A stretch of DNA of 64,000 nt from Propionicimonas sp020161015. Lineage in GTDB: Bacteria > Actinomycetota > Actinomycetes > Propionibacteriales > Propionibacteriaceae. Below, piece after piece: positions 1 through 11,387 of the stretch. Where the stretch lies: positions 1 to 64,000 of the forward strand of contig NZ_CAXWGX010000026.1 in NCBI RefSeq assembly GCF_964266745.1, read 5' to 3'. A model generated the notes under the pieces. That model was not told where the DNA came from, made no database searches, and saw only the letters and a list, made by a program, of their open reading frames with translations. Position 1 is the first letter of the stretch, and every line of letters begins with the position of its first letter. The position numbers and the translations under genes are program-made.

Positions 1-45
1 GGCGGGGACGGGGCGAGGGAAGCCCGTCCCACCAGCCCCGCCGCG

Positions 46-115
46 GCGTTCGCTGCCGAGTGCAACTCGCGCTGCCGGAATCCCGGCAGCGCGCGTGGCA
101 ATCGGGGGCAGGAAC
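46..115. repeat. Degenerate copy of a long palindromic intergenic repeat
   Basis: The left arm, positions 46-66, is identical over 21 nt to the left arm of the repeat copy at 38151-38249. It is followed by a perfect inner hairpin at 71-90 (GCTGCCGG, loop AATC, CCGGCAGC). A decayed right arm lies at about 95-115. The surrounding bases 1-195 are G-rich and I see no gene in them. This is the third, most diverged member of the family seen in the window. It could also act as a terminator for a gene lying before base 1. Confidence 0.6.
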
Positions 116-195
116 GGGGTGAGGAGGGCGGCGGGCGGGACGGGGCGGGAGCGGGCGGGGGAGCGGGCTGGAGGGGCGAGGAGGAGGGACTCGAG

Positions 196-233
196 TTGAC
201 AAGGTCCCACTTGATTATGAGAATGATTGTCAT
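196..233 (+). promoter_or_regulatory. Zur-type promoter/operator of the zinc operon
   Basis: TTGACA at 196-201 and GAGAAT at 219-224 are separated by 17 nt, which makes a plausible -35/-10 pair. An imperfect palindrome, ATGAGAATGATTGTCAT at 217-233, covers the -10 and the first bases of the ATG at 232. It resembles Fur-superfamily (Zur) boxes with a central AATGATT core. The genes downstream are a zinc transporter and a Fur-family regulator, so autoregulation by zinc is a reasonable inference. The predicted start of transcription would fall at or near the ATG. Confidence 0.6.
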
Positions 234-1176
234 GAAGATCTTGAGGGGAACCCTGGCGGCCGTGTCGGCCGCCGCCATGCTGGGCCTTGCGGCCTGCTCC
301 GCCTACTCGGACGCCCCGGCGTCCGGCGCGCCGGCGTCGAGCGGCGGGACGACCCGGCTCGCCGTGTCGGTGGCGTTCTACCCCTTCGAGTTCGTCGCCG
401 AGCGCGTGGGCGGCGACCAGGTCGCCGTGACGAACCTCACCGCGCCCGGGGTCGAGCCGCACGACCTGGAACTCACCCCTCAGCAGGTCGCCTCGCTCTC
501 GAGCGTCGACCTGGTCGTCTACCAGTCCGGCTTCCAGCCCGCCGTCGACACCGCCGTCGCACAGGCGAAGCCGCGGGCGAGCGTCGACACCGCCTCGTTC
601 CTCTCCCTGCTGGCGGCGAGCCAGGACGGCGCGGAGGGCGACGGCCACACCGCTGCCGCGGACCCGCACACCTGGCTGGACCCGACCAACATGGTGACGA
701 TCGCCGAGCACGTCCGCGACGCGCTGTCGAGCGCCCGCCCGGAGGCGGCGAAGACGTTCGCGGCGAACACCGAGGCGCTCGTCGCCGACCTCACCGCGCT
801 CGACACCACTCTGAAGACCGACCTCGGCAGCTGTGCGATCAAGCCCTTCATCACCTCGCACGCCGCGTTCGGCTACCTCGCGAACCGGTACGGCCTCACC
901 CAGGTCGGCATCAACGGCGTCGAGCCGGACGTCGAGCCCAGCGCCGCCCGGATCGCCGAGGTGCAGAAGATCGCCAAGGACAACAACGTCACCACGATCT
1001 TCTTCGAGACCCTGGTCTCCCCGGTCGTCGCCCAGTCGATCGCGGGCGACCTCGGGCTGAAGACCGACGTGCTCGATCCGCTGGAGGGGATCACCGCCGA
1101 GTCGCGCGGAACCGACTACCTTGAGGTGATGCGGGCGAACGGCGCCTCCCTCAAGACAGCGAACCAGTGCTCCTGA
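232..1176 (+). CDS. znuA: Zinc ABC transporter substrate-binding lipoprotein (cluster A-1, ZnuA-like)
   Basis: This is the extracellular metal-binding subunit of a zinc (possibly manganese) ABC importer, about 314 residues. The N-terminus MKILRGTLAAVSAAAMLGLAAC is a lipoprotein signal peptide with lipobox LAAC, so the mature protein should be tethered through Cys. Family hallmarks include YPFEFVAERVGGD, GVEPHDLELTPQQ with a candidate metal His, DPHTWLDP with the second His, SHAAFGYLANRYGL with a third, and a C-terminal FFETLVSP segment. A short acidic/His stretch (DGHTAAADPH) replaces the long His loop of some ZnuA proteins. The ATG at 232 gives a normal signal peptide. A TTG at 196 has a good GAGGAGGGA site 6 nt upstream but would add 12 residues. 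The gene overlaps the next by 10 nt. Confidence 0.88.
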   Translation: MKILRGTLAAVSAAAMLGLAACSAYSDAPASGAPASSGGTTRLAVSVAFYPFEFVAERVGGDQVAVTNLTAPGVEPHDLELTPQQVASLSSVDLVVYQSGFQPAVDTAVAQAKPRASVDTASFLSLLAASQDGAEGDGHTAAADPHTWLDPTNMVTIAEHVRDALSSARPEAAKTFAANTEALVADLTALDTTLKTDLGSCAIKPFITSHAAFGYLANRYGLTQVGINGVEPDVEPSAARIAEVQKIAKDNNVTTIFFETLVSPVVAQSIAGDLGLKTDVLDPLEGITAESRGTDYLEVMRANGASLKTANQCS

Positions 1177-2006
1177 ACGACGAACCGACGACGACGGTCG
1201 CGGCCGCGACGACCACGGCGGACGCCGCGGTGACGGCCACGTCCGTCGACGTCGTGCTGAACGGCGTCCCGATCGTCCGGGAGGCCTCCCTGGAGATCCG
1301 GCCCGGCGAGATGGTCGCCATCCTCGGCAACAACGGCTCGGGGAAGACCACCCTGATGCGTGCGCTGCTCGGCCTCGTCCCCCACCGCGGACGCATCGCG
1401 CTGTTCGGCACCGACCTGGACGACTTCCGCGACTGGCGGCGCGTCGGGTACGTCCCCCAGCGCGGCGGGATCCTCGTGCAGCAGGCGACCGCCCGCGAGG
1501 TGGTCGCCAGCGGACGGCTGAGCCGGCGCCGGGCGTTCCTGCCCGCGTCCGCAGCGGACCGCCGCGCCGTCGACGACGCCCTGGCCGAGGTCGGCCTTGC
1601 CGACCGGGCCCGCTACCCGTTCGTCCGGCTTTCGGGTGGTCAGCAGCAGCGCGTGCTGATCGCCCGCGCCCTGGCCACGGGCGCCGACCTGATGCTGTGG
1701 GACGAGCCGCTGGCCGGCGTCGACCGGAACACCCAGGAGCTCCTCGCCGGGGTGGCCGGACGCCTGAAGGCCCGCGGCGCGACGATCGTGATGGTGCTGC
1801 ACGAGCTCGGCTGCTTCCGTCCGCTCATCGACCGCAGCATCGTGCTGGCTGACGGACGGGTGATGCCGCCCGGCTACAGCCACCACGAGCACGACCACGA
1901 TGACCACGAGCACGAGGGGCACGACCACCGCGCCGCGCACGGCGGCCACGAGATCGACGAGGTCGAACGCCCGCACACGACGCGCACCGGGCTGGAGGTC
2001 GGCTGA
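1167..2006 (+). CDS. znuC: Zinc ABC transporter ATP-binding protein with His-rich tail
   Basis: This is the cytoplasmic ATPase of the zinc importer, 279 residues from a GTG start overlapping the end of the binding-protein gene. The Walker A motif GNNGSGKTT is near residue 54, the ABC signature LSGGQQQRV near 155, Walker B LMLWDEP near 175, and the switch His in VLHELG near 210. Before the ABC domain is an unusual Thr/Ala/Asp-rich stretch of about 25 residues. After it, from about residue 235, comes a tail containing roughly a dozen histidines mixed with Asp and Glu, which looks like a metal-binding or metal-buffering tail. The stop codon overlaps the permease start (ATGA), implying translational coupling. 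Confidence 0.9.
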   Translation: MLLNDEPTTTVAAATTTADAAVTATSVDVVLNGVPIVREASLEIRPGEMVAILGNNGSGKTTLMRALLGLVPHRGRIALFGTDLDDFRDWRRVGYVPQRGGILVQQATAREVVASGRLSRRRAFLPASAADRRAVDDALAEVGLADRARYPFVRLSGGQQQRVLIARALATGADLMLWDEPLAGVDRNTQELLAGVAGRLKARGATIVMVLHELGCFRPLIDRSIVLADGRVMPPGYSHHEHDHDDHEHEGHDHRAAHGGHEIDEVERPHTTRTGLEVG

Positions 2007-2989
2007 TGGACTGGCTCTCCCTGGCGTTCATGCAGCGCGCGCTCATCGCCGCGCTGATCACCGGCCTGACCGCGCCCGCCATCGGCACCTTCCTGGTGCA
2101 GCGGCGGCTCAGCCTGCTCGGGGACGGCCTCGGGCACCTCGCGGTCGCCGGCGTCGGCCTCGCCCTCCTCACCGGCATGACGCCGCTGCCGGTCGCGGTC
2201 GCCATCTGCATCGCGGGCTCGGTGGCGATCGAGCTGCTCCGCGAATCCGGGCGGGCCAGCGGGGACGTCGGCCTCGCGATCCTCTTCTACGGCGGCCTGT
2301 CAGCCGGTCTGCTGCTGGCCGGGCTGGCCGGGCAGGGCACCGGGACGCTGTCGGGCTACCTGTTCGGCTCGCTCCTGGTGATGACCGGCCAGGACCTGCT
2401 GTACATCACGATCCTCGGCGTGGTCATCGTCGCGGTCGCGATCGGCCTGCTCCCGCAGCTGTTCGCGGTGAGCGCCGACGAGCCGTTCGCGCGGTCCATC
2501 GGACTGCCCGTCCGGCTGCTGAACATCGTGGTGGTGAGCCTCGCCGCGATCACGGTCACGGTGTCGATGCGGACGGTGGGCCTGCTGCTGGTGAGCGCCC
2601 TGATGGTGGTCCCGGTGGCCACGTCCAACCACCTGGTGATCGGGTTCCGCCGCGGCCTGTTCGCGGCGATGGGCCTGGGTGCCCTCGCGGCCACCAGCGG
2701 GACGGTGGGCTCCTACTACCTGAACACCGCGCCCGGCCCTCTGATCGTGGTGATCGCGATCACGCTGTTCGCGATCAGCTGGCCGGCCTCCCGTGCGTTG
2801 GAGCGGCGCACGCGCCGGGTCGTCGAGTTGCCGGACGAGGCGCTCCTGGCCCACCAGCCCACCGAGGTGCACCCGCACGTGCACCAGGAGAACTGCGGGC
2901 ACCTGGCCGTCCAGCACGCCGGCCACACCGACTACGTGCACGACGGGCACCGGCACGCCGCCCACGAGGACCACTATGACGAGCACTGA
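2006..2989 (+). CDS. znuB: Zinc ABC transporter permease with His-rich tail
   Basis: This is the membrane subunit of the zinc importer, 327 residues, of the ABC-3 family. The conserved N-terminal region FLVQRRLSLLGDGLGHLAVA and the later segment VGLLLVSALMVVPVATSNHL are typical of ZnuB/MntB permeases. About eight hydrophobic helices are visible. From about residue 285 the protein ends in a hydrophilic tail with more than ten His residues (for example HPHVHQENCGH). The ATPase partner also carries such a tail, so both cytoplasmic ends probably bind metal. The end overlaps the regulator gene start by 14 nt. Confidence 0.9.
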   Translation: MDWLSLAFMQRALIAALITGLTAPAIGTFLVQRRLSLLGDGLGHLAVAGVGLALLTGMTPLPVAVAICIAGSVAIELLRESGRASGDVGLAILFYGGLSAGLLLAGLAGQGTGTLSGYLFGSLLVMTGQDLLYITILGVVIVAVAIGLLPQLFAVSADEPFARSIGLPVRLLNIVVVSLAAITVTVSMRTVGLLLVSALMVVPVATSNHLVIGFRRGLFAAMGLGALAATSGTVGSYYLNTAPGPLIVVIAITLFAISWPASRALERRTRRVVELPDEALLAHQPTEVHPHVHQENCGHLAVQHAGHTDYVHDGHRHAAHEDHYDEH

Positions 2990-3386
2990 CCACACCCGTG
3001 CCGCCGGCCCCCGCAACACCCGGCAGCGCAGCGAGATCCGCCGGGCGGTCGAGGACCTGCCGACCTTCGCCTCCGCCCAGGAGATCCACGACCGGCTGCG
3101 GCACGACGGCTCCGGGGTCGGGCTGGCCACGGTCTACCGGACGCTCCAGGCGATGGCTGCGGGCGGGGAGCTGGACGCCATCCGCACCCCGGACGGCCAG
3201 ATCGCCTACCGGATCTGCTCCCCCGGCCACCACCACCACCTGATCTGCCGGCGCTGCGGGCGCACGGTCGAGGTCAACATCCCCTCGCTGGAACAGCAGA
3301 TCAGGGCACTGGCCGCTGAGCAGGGCTTCGCCCAGGTCGACCACGAACTGGAGTTCTTCGGCACCTGCGCGGCCTGCGCGGGCTGA
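2976..3386 (+). CDS. zur: Fur-family regulator, probably the zinc regulator Zur
   Basis: This is a 136-residue metal-responsive repressor. It begins with a winged-helix DNA-binding domain (TRQRSEIRRAVEDL, then AQEIHDRL, then GLATVYRTLQAM). The dimerisation domain follows, with HHHHLICRRCGRTVEV and a second Cys pair, CAAC, near the C-terminus. The two CxxC pairs form the structural zinc site of the Fur family. It is the last gene of the zinc-uptake operon and overlaps the permease, which supports Zur rather than Fur or Mur. The ATG at 2976 sits inside the permease gene; GAGGACC a few bases upstream may serve as the ribosome site. Confidence 0.87.
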   Translation: MTSTDHTRAAGPRNTRQRSEIRRAVEDLPTFASAQEIHDRLRHDGSGVGLATVYRTLQAMAAGGELDAIRTPDGQIAYRICSPGHHHHLICRRCGRTVEVNIPSLEQQIRALAAEQGFAQVDHELEFFGTCAACAG

Positions 3387-3406
3387 TCCGCAAACCACGG
3401 GGCACC

Positions 3407-3421
3407 TCCGGGCCGCCCGGA
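3407..3421. terminator. Short hairpin between convergent genes
   Basis: TCCGGG at 3407-3412 pairs with CCCGGA at 3416-3421 around a three-base loop. It lies between the end of the zur gene and the convergent hydrolase gene. The stem is short and lacks a T-tract, so its action as a bidirectional terminator is only suggested. Confidence 0.35.
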
Positions 3422-3423
3422 CT

Positions 3424-4440
3424 TCAGGCGCCGGCGGACTGCTCCGGCACCAGCGGCGGCACGAGGACGCCGCCCGCGTCCGGCTCGCCGACGCCCAGGC
3501 ACGCGGCCAGGATGGCGACGACCTGCTCCGTGGTCCCCGCCCCCGGCGACCACGGGTCGACGAAGTCGTGCATCCACTTCAGCCCGCCGTCGACCGACGC
3601 CTCGGCGAACACGTCCGCGTGCGGGGCGAACACTCCGGACGCGAAATCGCGCGCGGCGTCCCGCCGGATCGCGAAGTCACCGGGGTTGCTGGCCAGGACG
3701 ACCCGCTCCAGCCGGTGCCCGGCGGCCACCGAGTGGTCGAACAGCGCTTCGGAGAGCCTCAGGTACGGCATCAGCCCGGGGACGGGGAAGCCCGGGTAGG
3801 CGTACGGGCTGTGGCCGAGGTCGGCCTTCTTGCGCGGGTCCCACCAGTAGCAGAAGCCCGGAACAATCGCCGGGTAGCGCACGAACGCGCGCACCAGCGG
3901 CATCGGGAAGCCCTTCGGCGCCACCAGGGGCGCGGCCAGCACGAGCCGGCGCACCTCGGTACGCGTGGCCGCCACCCAGGCGGCCAGCGTGGCACCGGCG
4001 GACAGCCCGATGACCCACACCGGGTCGCCGAACCCGGCGGCGATGTCGACACAGTCGTAGGCGTGCTCGACGAGCTCCGCGTCGGTCAGCGTGGCGAGGT
4101 CGCGGGTGAGCACGTCCGCCTGGCCGTGGTGCGGCATCCGCGGCACGAGCACCCGGTAGCCGGCCGCGCGCAGCTGGCCACCGACCTGCCCGAACTGGGA
4201 CGGCGCGTTGGTGAACCCGTGCCAGACGACGACGGTGGCGCTCGCCCCGCCCTCCGGCTCGAGCAGGACGCTCCGCGTGGCCTCGGGGATGTCCGCGTCC
4301 CGCGCGGCCAGGCCGGCGAACCGTGCCCGCGCCTGGTCGGCGTCGATGGTCGGGCGGGGAGGCACCTGCGGCGGGGCGGGCAGCGGCATCAGCCGGCGGA
4401 ACCAGGCCCGCTCGGGCGGGGTGCGGTGCTCAAGGGTCAT
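3424..4440 (-). CDS. Alpha/beta-fold hydrolase (esterase/lipase-like)
   Basis: This predicted cytoplasmic serine hydrolase has 338 residues and an ATG start at 4440. The nucleophile elbow is GLSAGA (GxSxG), in the context PVWVIGLSAGATLAAWVAA. An oxyanion-type segment, VVVWHGFTNAPSQ, precedes it, and MPHHGQADVLT follows the usual second strand. The catalytic His is probably in WMHDFVDPWSPG near the C-terminus. No signal peptide is evident. The substrate cannot be told from sequence; carboxylesterase and monoacylglycerol-lipase-like enzymes share this layout. It stands alone, convergent with zur and divergent from the pyruvate oxidoreductase unit. Confidence 0.75.
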   Translation of the reverse strand: MTLEHRTPPERAWFRRLMPLPAPPQVPPRPTIDADQARARFAGLAARDADIPEATRSVLLEPEGGASATVVVWHGFTNAPSQFGQVGGQLRAAGYRVLVPRMPHHGQADVLTRDLATLTDAELVEHAYDCVDIAAGFGDPVWVIGLSAGATLAAWVAATRTEVRRLVLAAPLVAPKGFPMPLVRAFVRYPAIVPGFCYWWDPRKKADLGHSPYAYPGFPVPGLMPYLRLSEALFDHSVAAGHRLERVVLASNPGDFAIRRDAARDFASGVFAPHADVFAEASVDGGLKWMHDFVDPWSPGAGTTEQVVAILAACLGVGEPDAGGVLVPPLVPEQSAGA

Positions 4441-4624
4441 GGCGATTCCTTCGCGGCGCGGCCGTGCAGGAGGCTAGCACCGCTGTCGCGCCCGGCACGG
4501 AAAGGGCCTCCGAAGCCTCAATATCGCGCCTGCCACATTGCATAAATCTCCTTGTCAGCACATGGGTCCGAGCCGGAGTACATTGCAACCGTCAATCAGC
4601 AAAACATCTGAAGAAGGGCGTGCC

Positions 4625-6246
4625 ATGGCCCGTGATATCACCGGACTCCCCGACCTCGCGGTGGGAGCCGGACGCGTTGCTCCGGTTCGCACCCGGATGC
4701 CGGTCTACGTCGACCTGCTGCCCCCGTGCAACAACCGCTGCCCCGCTGGGGAGAACATCCAGGAGTGGCTCCGGCTGGTGAAGGCCGGCCAGGAGGAGGC
4801 CGCCTGGCGCGAGCTGGTGCGGAACAACCCGTTCCCGGCGATCCACGGCCGCGTCTGTTACCACCCCTGCGAGACCGCCTGCAACCGCGTCGAACTGGAC
4901 GGCGCCGTGTCGATCCACTCCGTGGAGCGCTACCTCGGCGACCTCGCCATCGAGCGGGGCTGGACCTTCGAGAAGCCCCGGTTCTCCTCCGGGCGGAAGG
5001 TACTGATCATCGGCGCCGGCCCGTCCGGCCTGAGCGCCGCCTACCAGCTGGCCAAGCTGGGCCACGAGGTGGAGATCCGCGACTCCTCCGACTCCCCCGG
5101 CGGGATGATGCGCTACGGCATCCCCGAGTACCGCCTCCCCCGCAACGTCCTGGACGCGGAGATCGCGCGGCTCGTCGACCTGGGCGTGCGGATCGTCACC
5201 AACTACACCGTCAAGGACCTGATGGCCGACCAGGCCGAGGGCGGCTTCGAGGCCACCTTCGTCGCGATCGGCGCCCACCTGTCCAAGCGGGTGGACATCC
5301 CCAACCGCGACGCGTCCAAGATCGTGGACGCGGTCAGCTTCCTGCGCGACGTCGCCTCCGGCGAGCGTCCGCTCATCGGACGCAAGGTGGCGGTCTACGG
5401 CGGTGGCAACACCGCGATGGACGCGGCCCGCGTGGCCCGCCGGCTGGGCGCGGAGGAGTCGATCATCGTCTACCGCCGCACCGAGGACCAGATGCCGGCT
5501 CACGCCGAGGAGCGCGAGGGTGCGCTGCGCGAGGGCGTGAAGATGAACTGGCTGCGCACGATCAGCAGCGTCGAGGAGGACGACCTCACCGTCGAGATCA
5601 TGGAGCTCGACGAGAGCGGACGGGCCCGCGGCACCGGGCGGTTCGAGAAGCTCCAGGCCGACACCGTCATCCTGGCCCTGGGGCAGGAGACCGACTCGAA
5701 CTTCCTGCGCCGCATCCCCGGCATGCACTTCGAGCACGACGTGGTCAAGGTCGACCCGCGCACGCTGATGACCGACGTCCCCGGCATCTTCGCCGGCGGC
5801 GACGCCGTCCCGTCCGAGCGCACGGTGACCGTGGGCGTGGGGCACGGCAAGCGCGCGGCGATCGAGATCGACGCCTGGCTCGCCCACCGGGAGGTCGCCC
5901 GGCGGCCCAAGCACGACCTCGCCGACTTCGACAAGCTGCACCTGTGGTACTTCGGCGACGCCCGGCGCACCACCCAGCCCGAACTGGAGGCCTCGGAGCG
6001 GATCACCGACTTCGACGAGATCGTCGGCGGCCTGTCCGACGAGCAGGCCCACGTCGAGGCGGCCCGGTGCCTGTCCTGCGGCAACTGCTTCGAGTGCGAC
6101 GGGTGCCTGGGCTCCTGTCCTGAGGACGCGGTGATCAAGCTCGGCAAGGGCCTGCGCTACCGCTTCGACTACGACCGGTGCACCGGGTGCGCCACCTGTT
6201 ACGAGCAGTGCCCCGTGCACGCGATCGAGATGATCGAGGAGAAGTG

Positions 6247-6247
<1 letters not shown>
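4625..6247 (+). CDS. GltD-like NAD(P)/FAD oxidoreductase with C-terminal 2x[4Fe-4S] ferredoxin domain
   Basis: This 540-residue iron-sulfur flavoprotein is related to the glutamate synthase small subunit. The N-terminal Fer4_20 region has CNNRCPAGENIQEW and CYHPCETACNR cysteines. A first dinucleotide fold follows (VLIIGAGPSGLSAAYQLAKL, about residue 123), then a second (VAVYGGGNTAMDAARVARRL, about residue 257) and a GIFAGGDAV flavin segment. The C-terminus carries a ferredoxin domain, with CGNCFECDGCLGSCP and CTGCATCYEQCP. The start at 4625 has GAAGAAGGG 6 nt upstream. The stop overlaps the start of the pyruvate:ferredoxin oxidoreductase gene, so it probably moves electrons between ferredoxin and NAD(P)H for that enzyme. 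A true glutamate synthase role is unlikely because no large subunit is nearby. Confidence 0.85.
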
Positions 6248-9813
<3,566 letters not shown>

Positions 9814-9819
9814 GCCGCG

Positions 9820-9861
9820 GCGGGGCGCGCGGGACGGGCGGAAGCCACCCGCGCGCCCCGC
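9820..9861 (+). terminator. Strong GC hairpin after nifJ
   Basis: A perfect 14-bp inverted repeat (GCGGGGCGCGCGGG at 9820-9833 and its complement at 9848-9861) encloses a 14-nt loop, starting 7 nt after the nifJ stop. There is no T-run, as is common for actinobacterial terminators. Confidence 0.65.
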
Positions 9862-9917
9862 GCCGGGGCACCGCAGGGCACTACAGTGTTGGCTGTACCC
9901 GCGCGAGGAGGCATCCG

Positions 9918-11387
9918 ATCAGCGACAACGCACCCGAGGCGACGGACGAAGAGGTCCCGTCCCCCGCGCCGTCACGGACCGACCGTCCGCTCACGATCGC
10001 AGAGTTCACCGACAACTACGGCCCCGCCCACAGCGGGCTGCTCTACGCCGTGCAGTTCCTGGAGGAGCAGGTGCTGGCCGCCGGCCACAAGGTGCTGCTC
10101 GTCGCGCCGGAGGCGAAGGGCCCCAACCCGCACGCGGGGCACCCGAACCGCCGCGAGATCCGGCTGCCGAGCGTCCCCATCCCCGGCACGCAGATCCGGT
10201 TGTCGATGGGCCAGGACTTCGACTACCGGCTGGCCCAGATGGTGGCGAACCCGCCGGACGTGATCCACGTCCACGGGCTCGGACCGATCGGCCTGCTGGG
10301 CATGTGGGTGGCCGAGCGCACCGGGAAGCCGCTGGTGATCACCTGGCACACCGACCTGGAGGCCTACGCCGAGCACTACTGGCACGTCGTGCCGTTCCTG
10401 AACGCCGCCTACAAGGTGTACGAGCTGCACATGGCGGAGAGCACCTGGGACCAGATCAAGAAGCTGAAGCTCAAGCGGCCGCGCCGCGGCGGCGCGCAGG
10501 TGGAGCTGCTGCAGCTGGCGTCCAAGATGCTCACCGACGCCCACCTGGTGACCACGCCGTCGGACAAGACGGCCAAGCGCGTGCTCGAGATCGCGCCGAC
10601 GGCCAGGGTGCGCGTCGTGCCCAACGGCACGGACGCCCTGCCGGCGCTCCCGCCGGTGCCCAGGGGCAAGGGCCCGCGGCTGATCTACGTCGGCCGGATC
10701 TCGCTCGAGAAGGGCATCGGGCTGATGCTCGACGCGTTCGAGCTCGTGCGCGACCAGATCCCCGGCGTGGAGCTGATGATCGTCGGCGACTGGCGTGAGA
10801 CGCCGGTCACGCTCCGGCGACGCCTTCAGCGGGCCGCACGTTTCGGCGGGGTGAAGCTGCCCGGACAGATCCCCAGGGAGAAGCTCGGCGCCTACTACGC
10901 CTCCGGCGACGCGTTCGTGTTCGCCTCGCTCACCGACACCCAGGCACTCGTGCTGCACGAGGCCGCGCACGCGGGCCTGCCGTTCGTGATGGTCGACCAC
11001 GAGCTGCGCCTCGTCGTCGAGCCGGGCGTGAACGCCGTCCTGGCGCGGCCGAACGCCGTGTCGCTGGCCGGGGCCATGGTGAGCATGCTCAACGCCCTGA
11101 AGGACGAGGAGTTCGCGCGGGCGGCGAGTGAGCGCAGCAAGGAGCTGGCCGCACGCTTCACGATCGCGAACCAGTCCCGGGAGTTCGTCGAGATCTACGA
11201 GGCGCTGGCCGCCGGCCGCGAGGTGGCGCTCACCGAGGGCCTCGACCCCGATTACGGGCGGCGGGTGTTCCCCCGGCGTCGCGTGACGGCGACCTTCGAG
11301 TCGTCGGAGCAGGCGTCGCTGGAACCGGTACCGCAGCGCCGGCACTGGTGGAGCCGGCCGAAGCCGGCCCCCGCGTCCGGGCGCTGA
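9918..11387 (+). CDS. GT4 family glycosyltransferase with apparent ATC start
   Basis: This GT-B fold glycosyltransferase has about 489 residues. The N-terminal acceptor domain begins with LTIAEFTDNYGPAHSGLLYA, the glycine-bearing loop of family 4 enzymes, then DVIHVHGLGPIG and WHTDLEAYAEHYW. The donor domain has LIYVGRISLEKGIGLMLDA and a family-type ASLTDTQALVLHEAAHAGLP segment. It probably transfers a sugar to a lipid or envelope precursor. No in-frame ATG, GTG or TTG occurs before the conserved N-terminus. A perfect GAGGAGG at 9905-9911 sits 6 nt before an ATC codon at 9918, the start taken here. The last 158 bp overlap the convergent GT2 gene; the C-terminal 60 residues are basic and low-complexity. 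Confidence 0.8.
   Translation: MSDNAPEATDEEVPSPAPSRTDRPLTIAEFTDNYGPAHSGLLYAVQFLEEQVLAAGHKVLLVAPEAKGPNPHAGHPNRREIRLPSVPIPGTQIRLSMGQDFDYRLAQMVANPPDVIHVHGLGPIGLLGMWVAERTGKPLVITWHTDLEAYAEHYWHVVPFLNAAYKVYELHMAESTWDQIKKLKLKRPRRGGAQVELLQLASKMLTDAHLVTTPSDKTAKRVLEIAPTARVRVVPNGTDALPALPPVPRGKGPRLIYVGRISLEKGIGLMLDAFELVRDQIPGVELMIVGDWRETPVTLRRRLQRAARFGGVKLPGQIPREKLGAYYASGDAFVFASLTDTQALVLHEAAHAGLPFVMVDHELRLVVEPGVNAVLARPNAVSLAGAMVSMLNALKDEEFARAASERSKELAARFTIANQSREFVEIYEALAAGREVALTEGLDPDYGRRVFPRRRVTATFESSEQASLEPVPQRRHWWSRPKPAPASGR

Noticed and set aside
9886..10263. GTG start at 9886 for the glycosyltransferase
   Set aside because: It lies in another frame and yields an Arg/Pro-rich shadow peptide without glycosyltransferase motifs.
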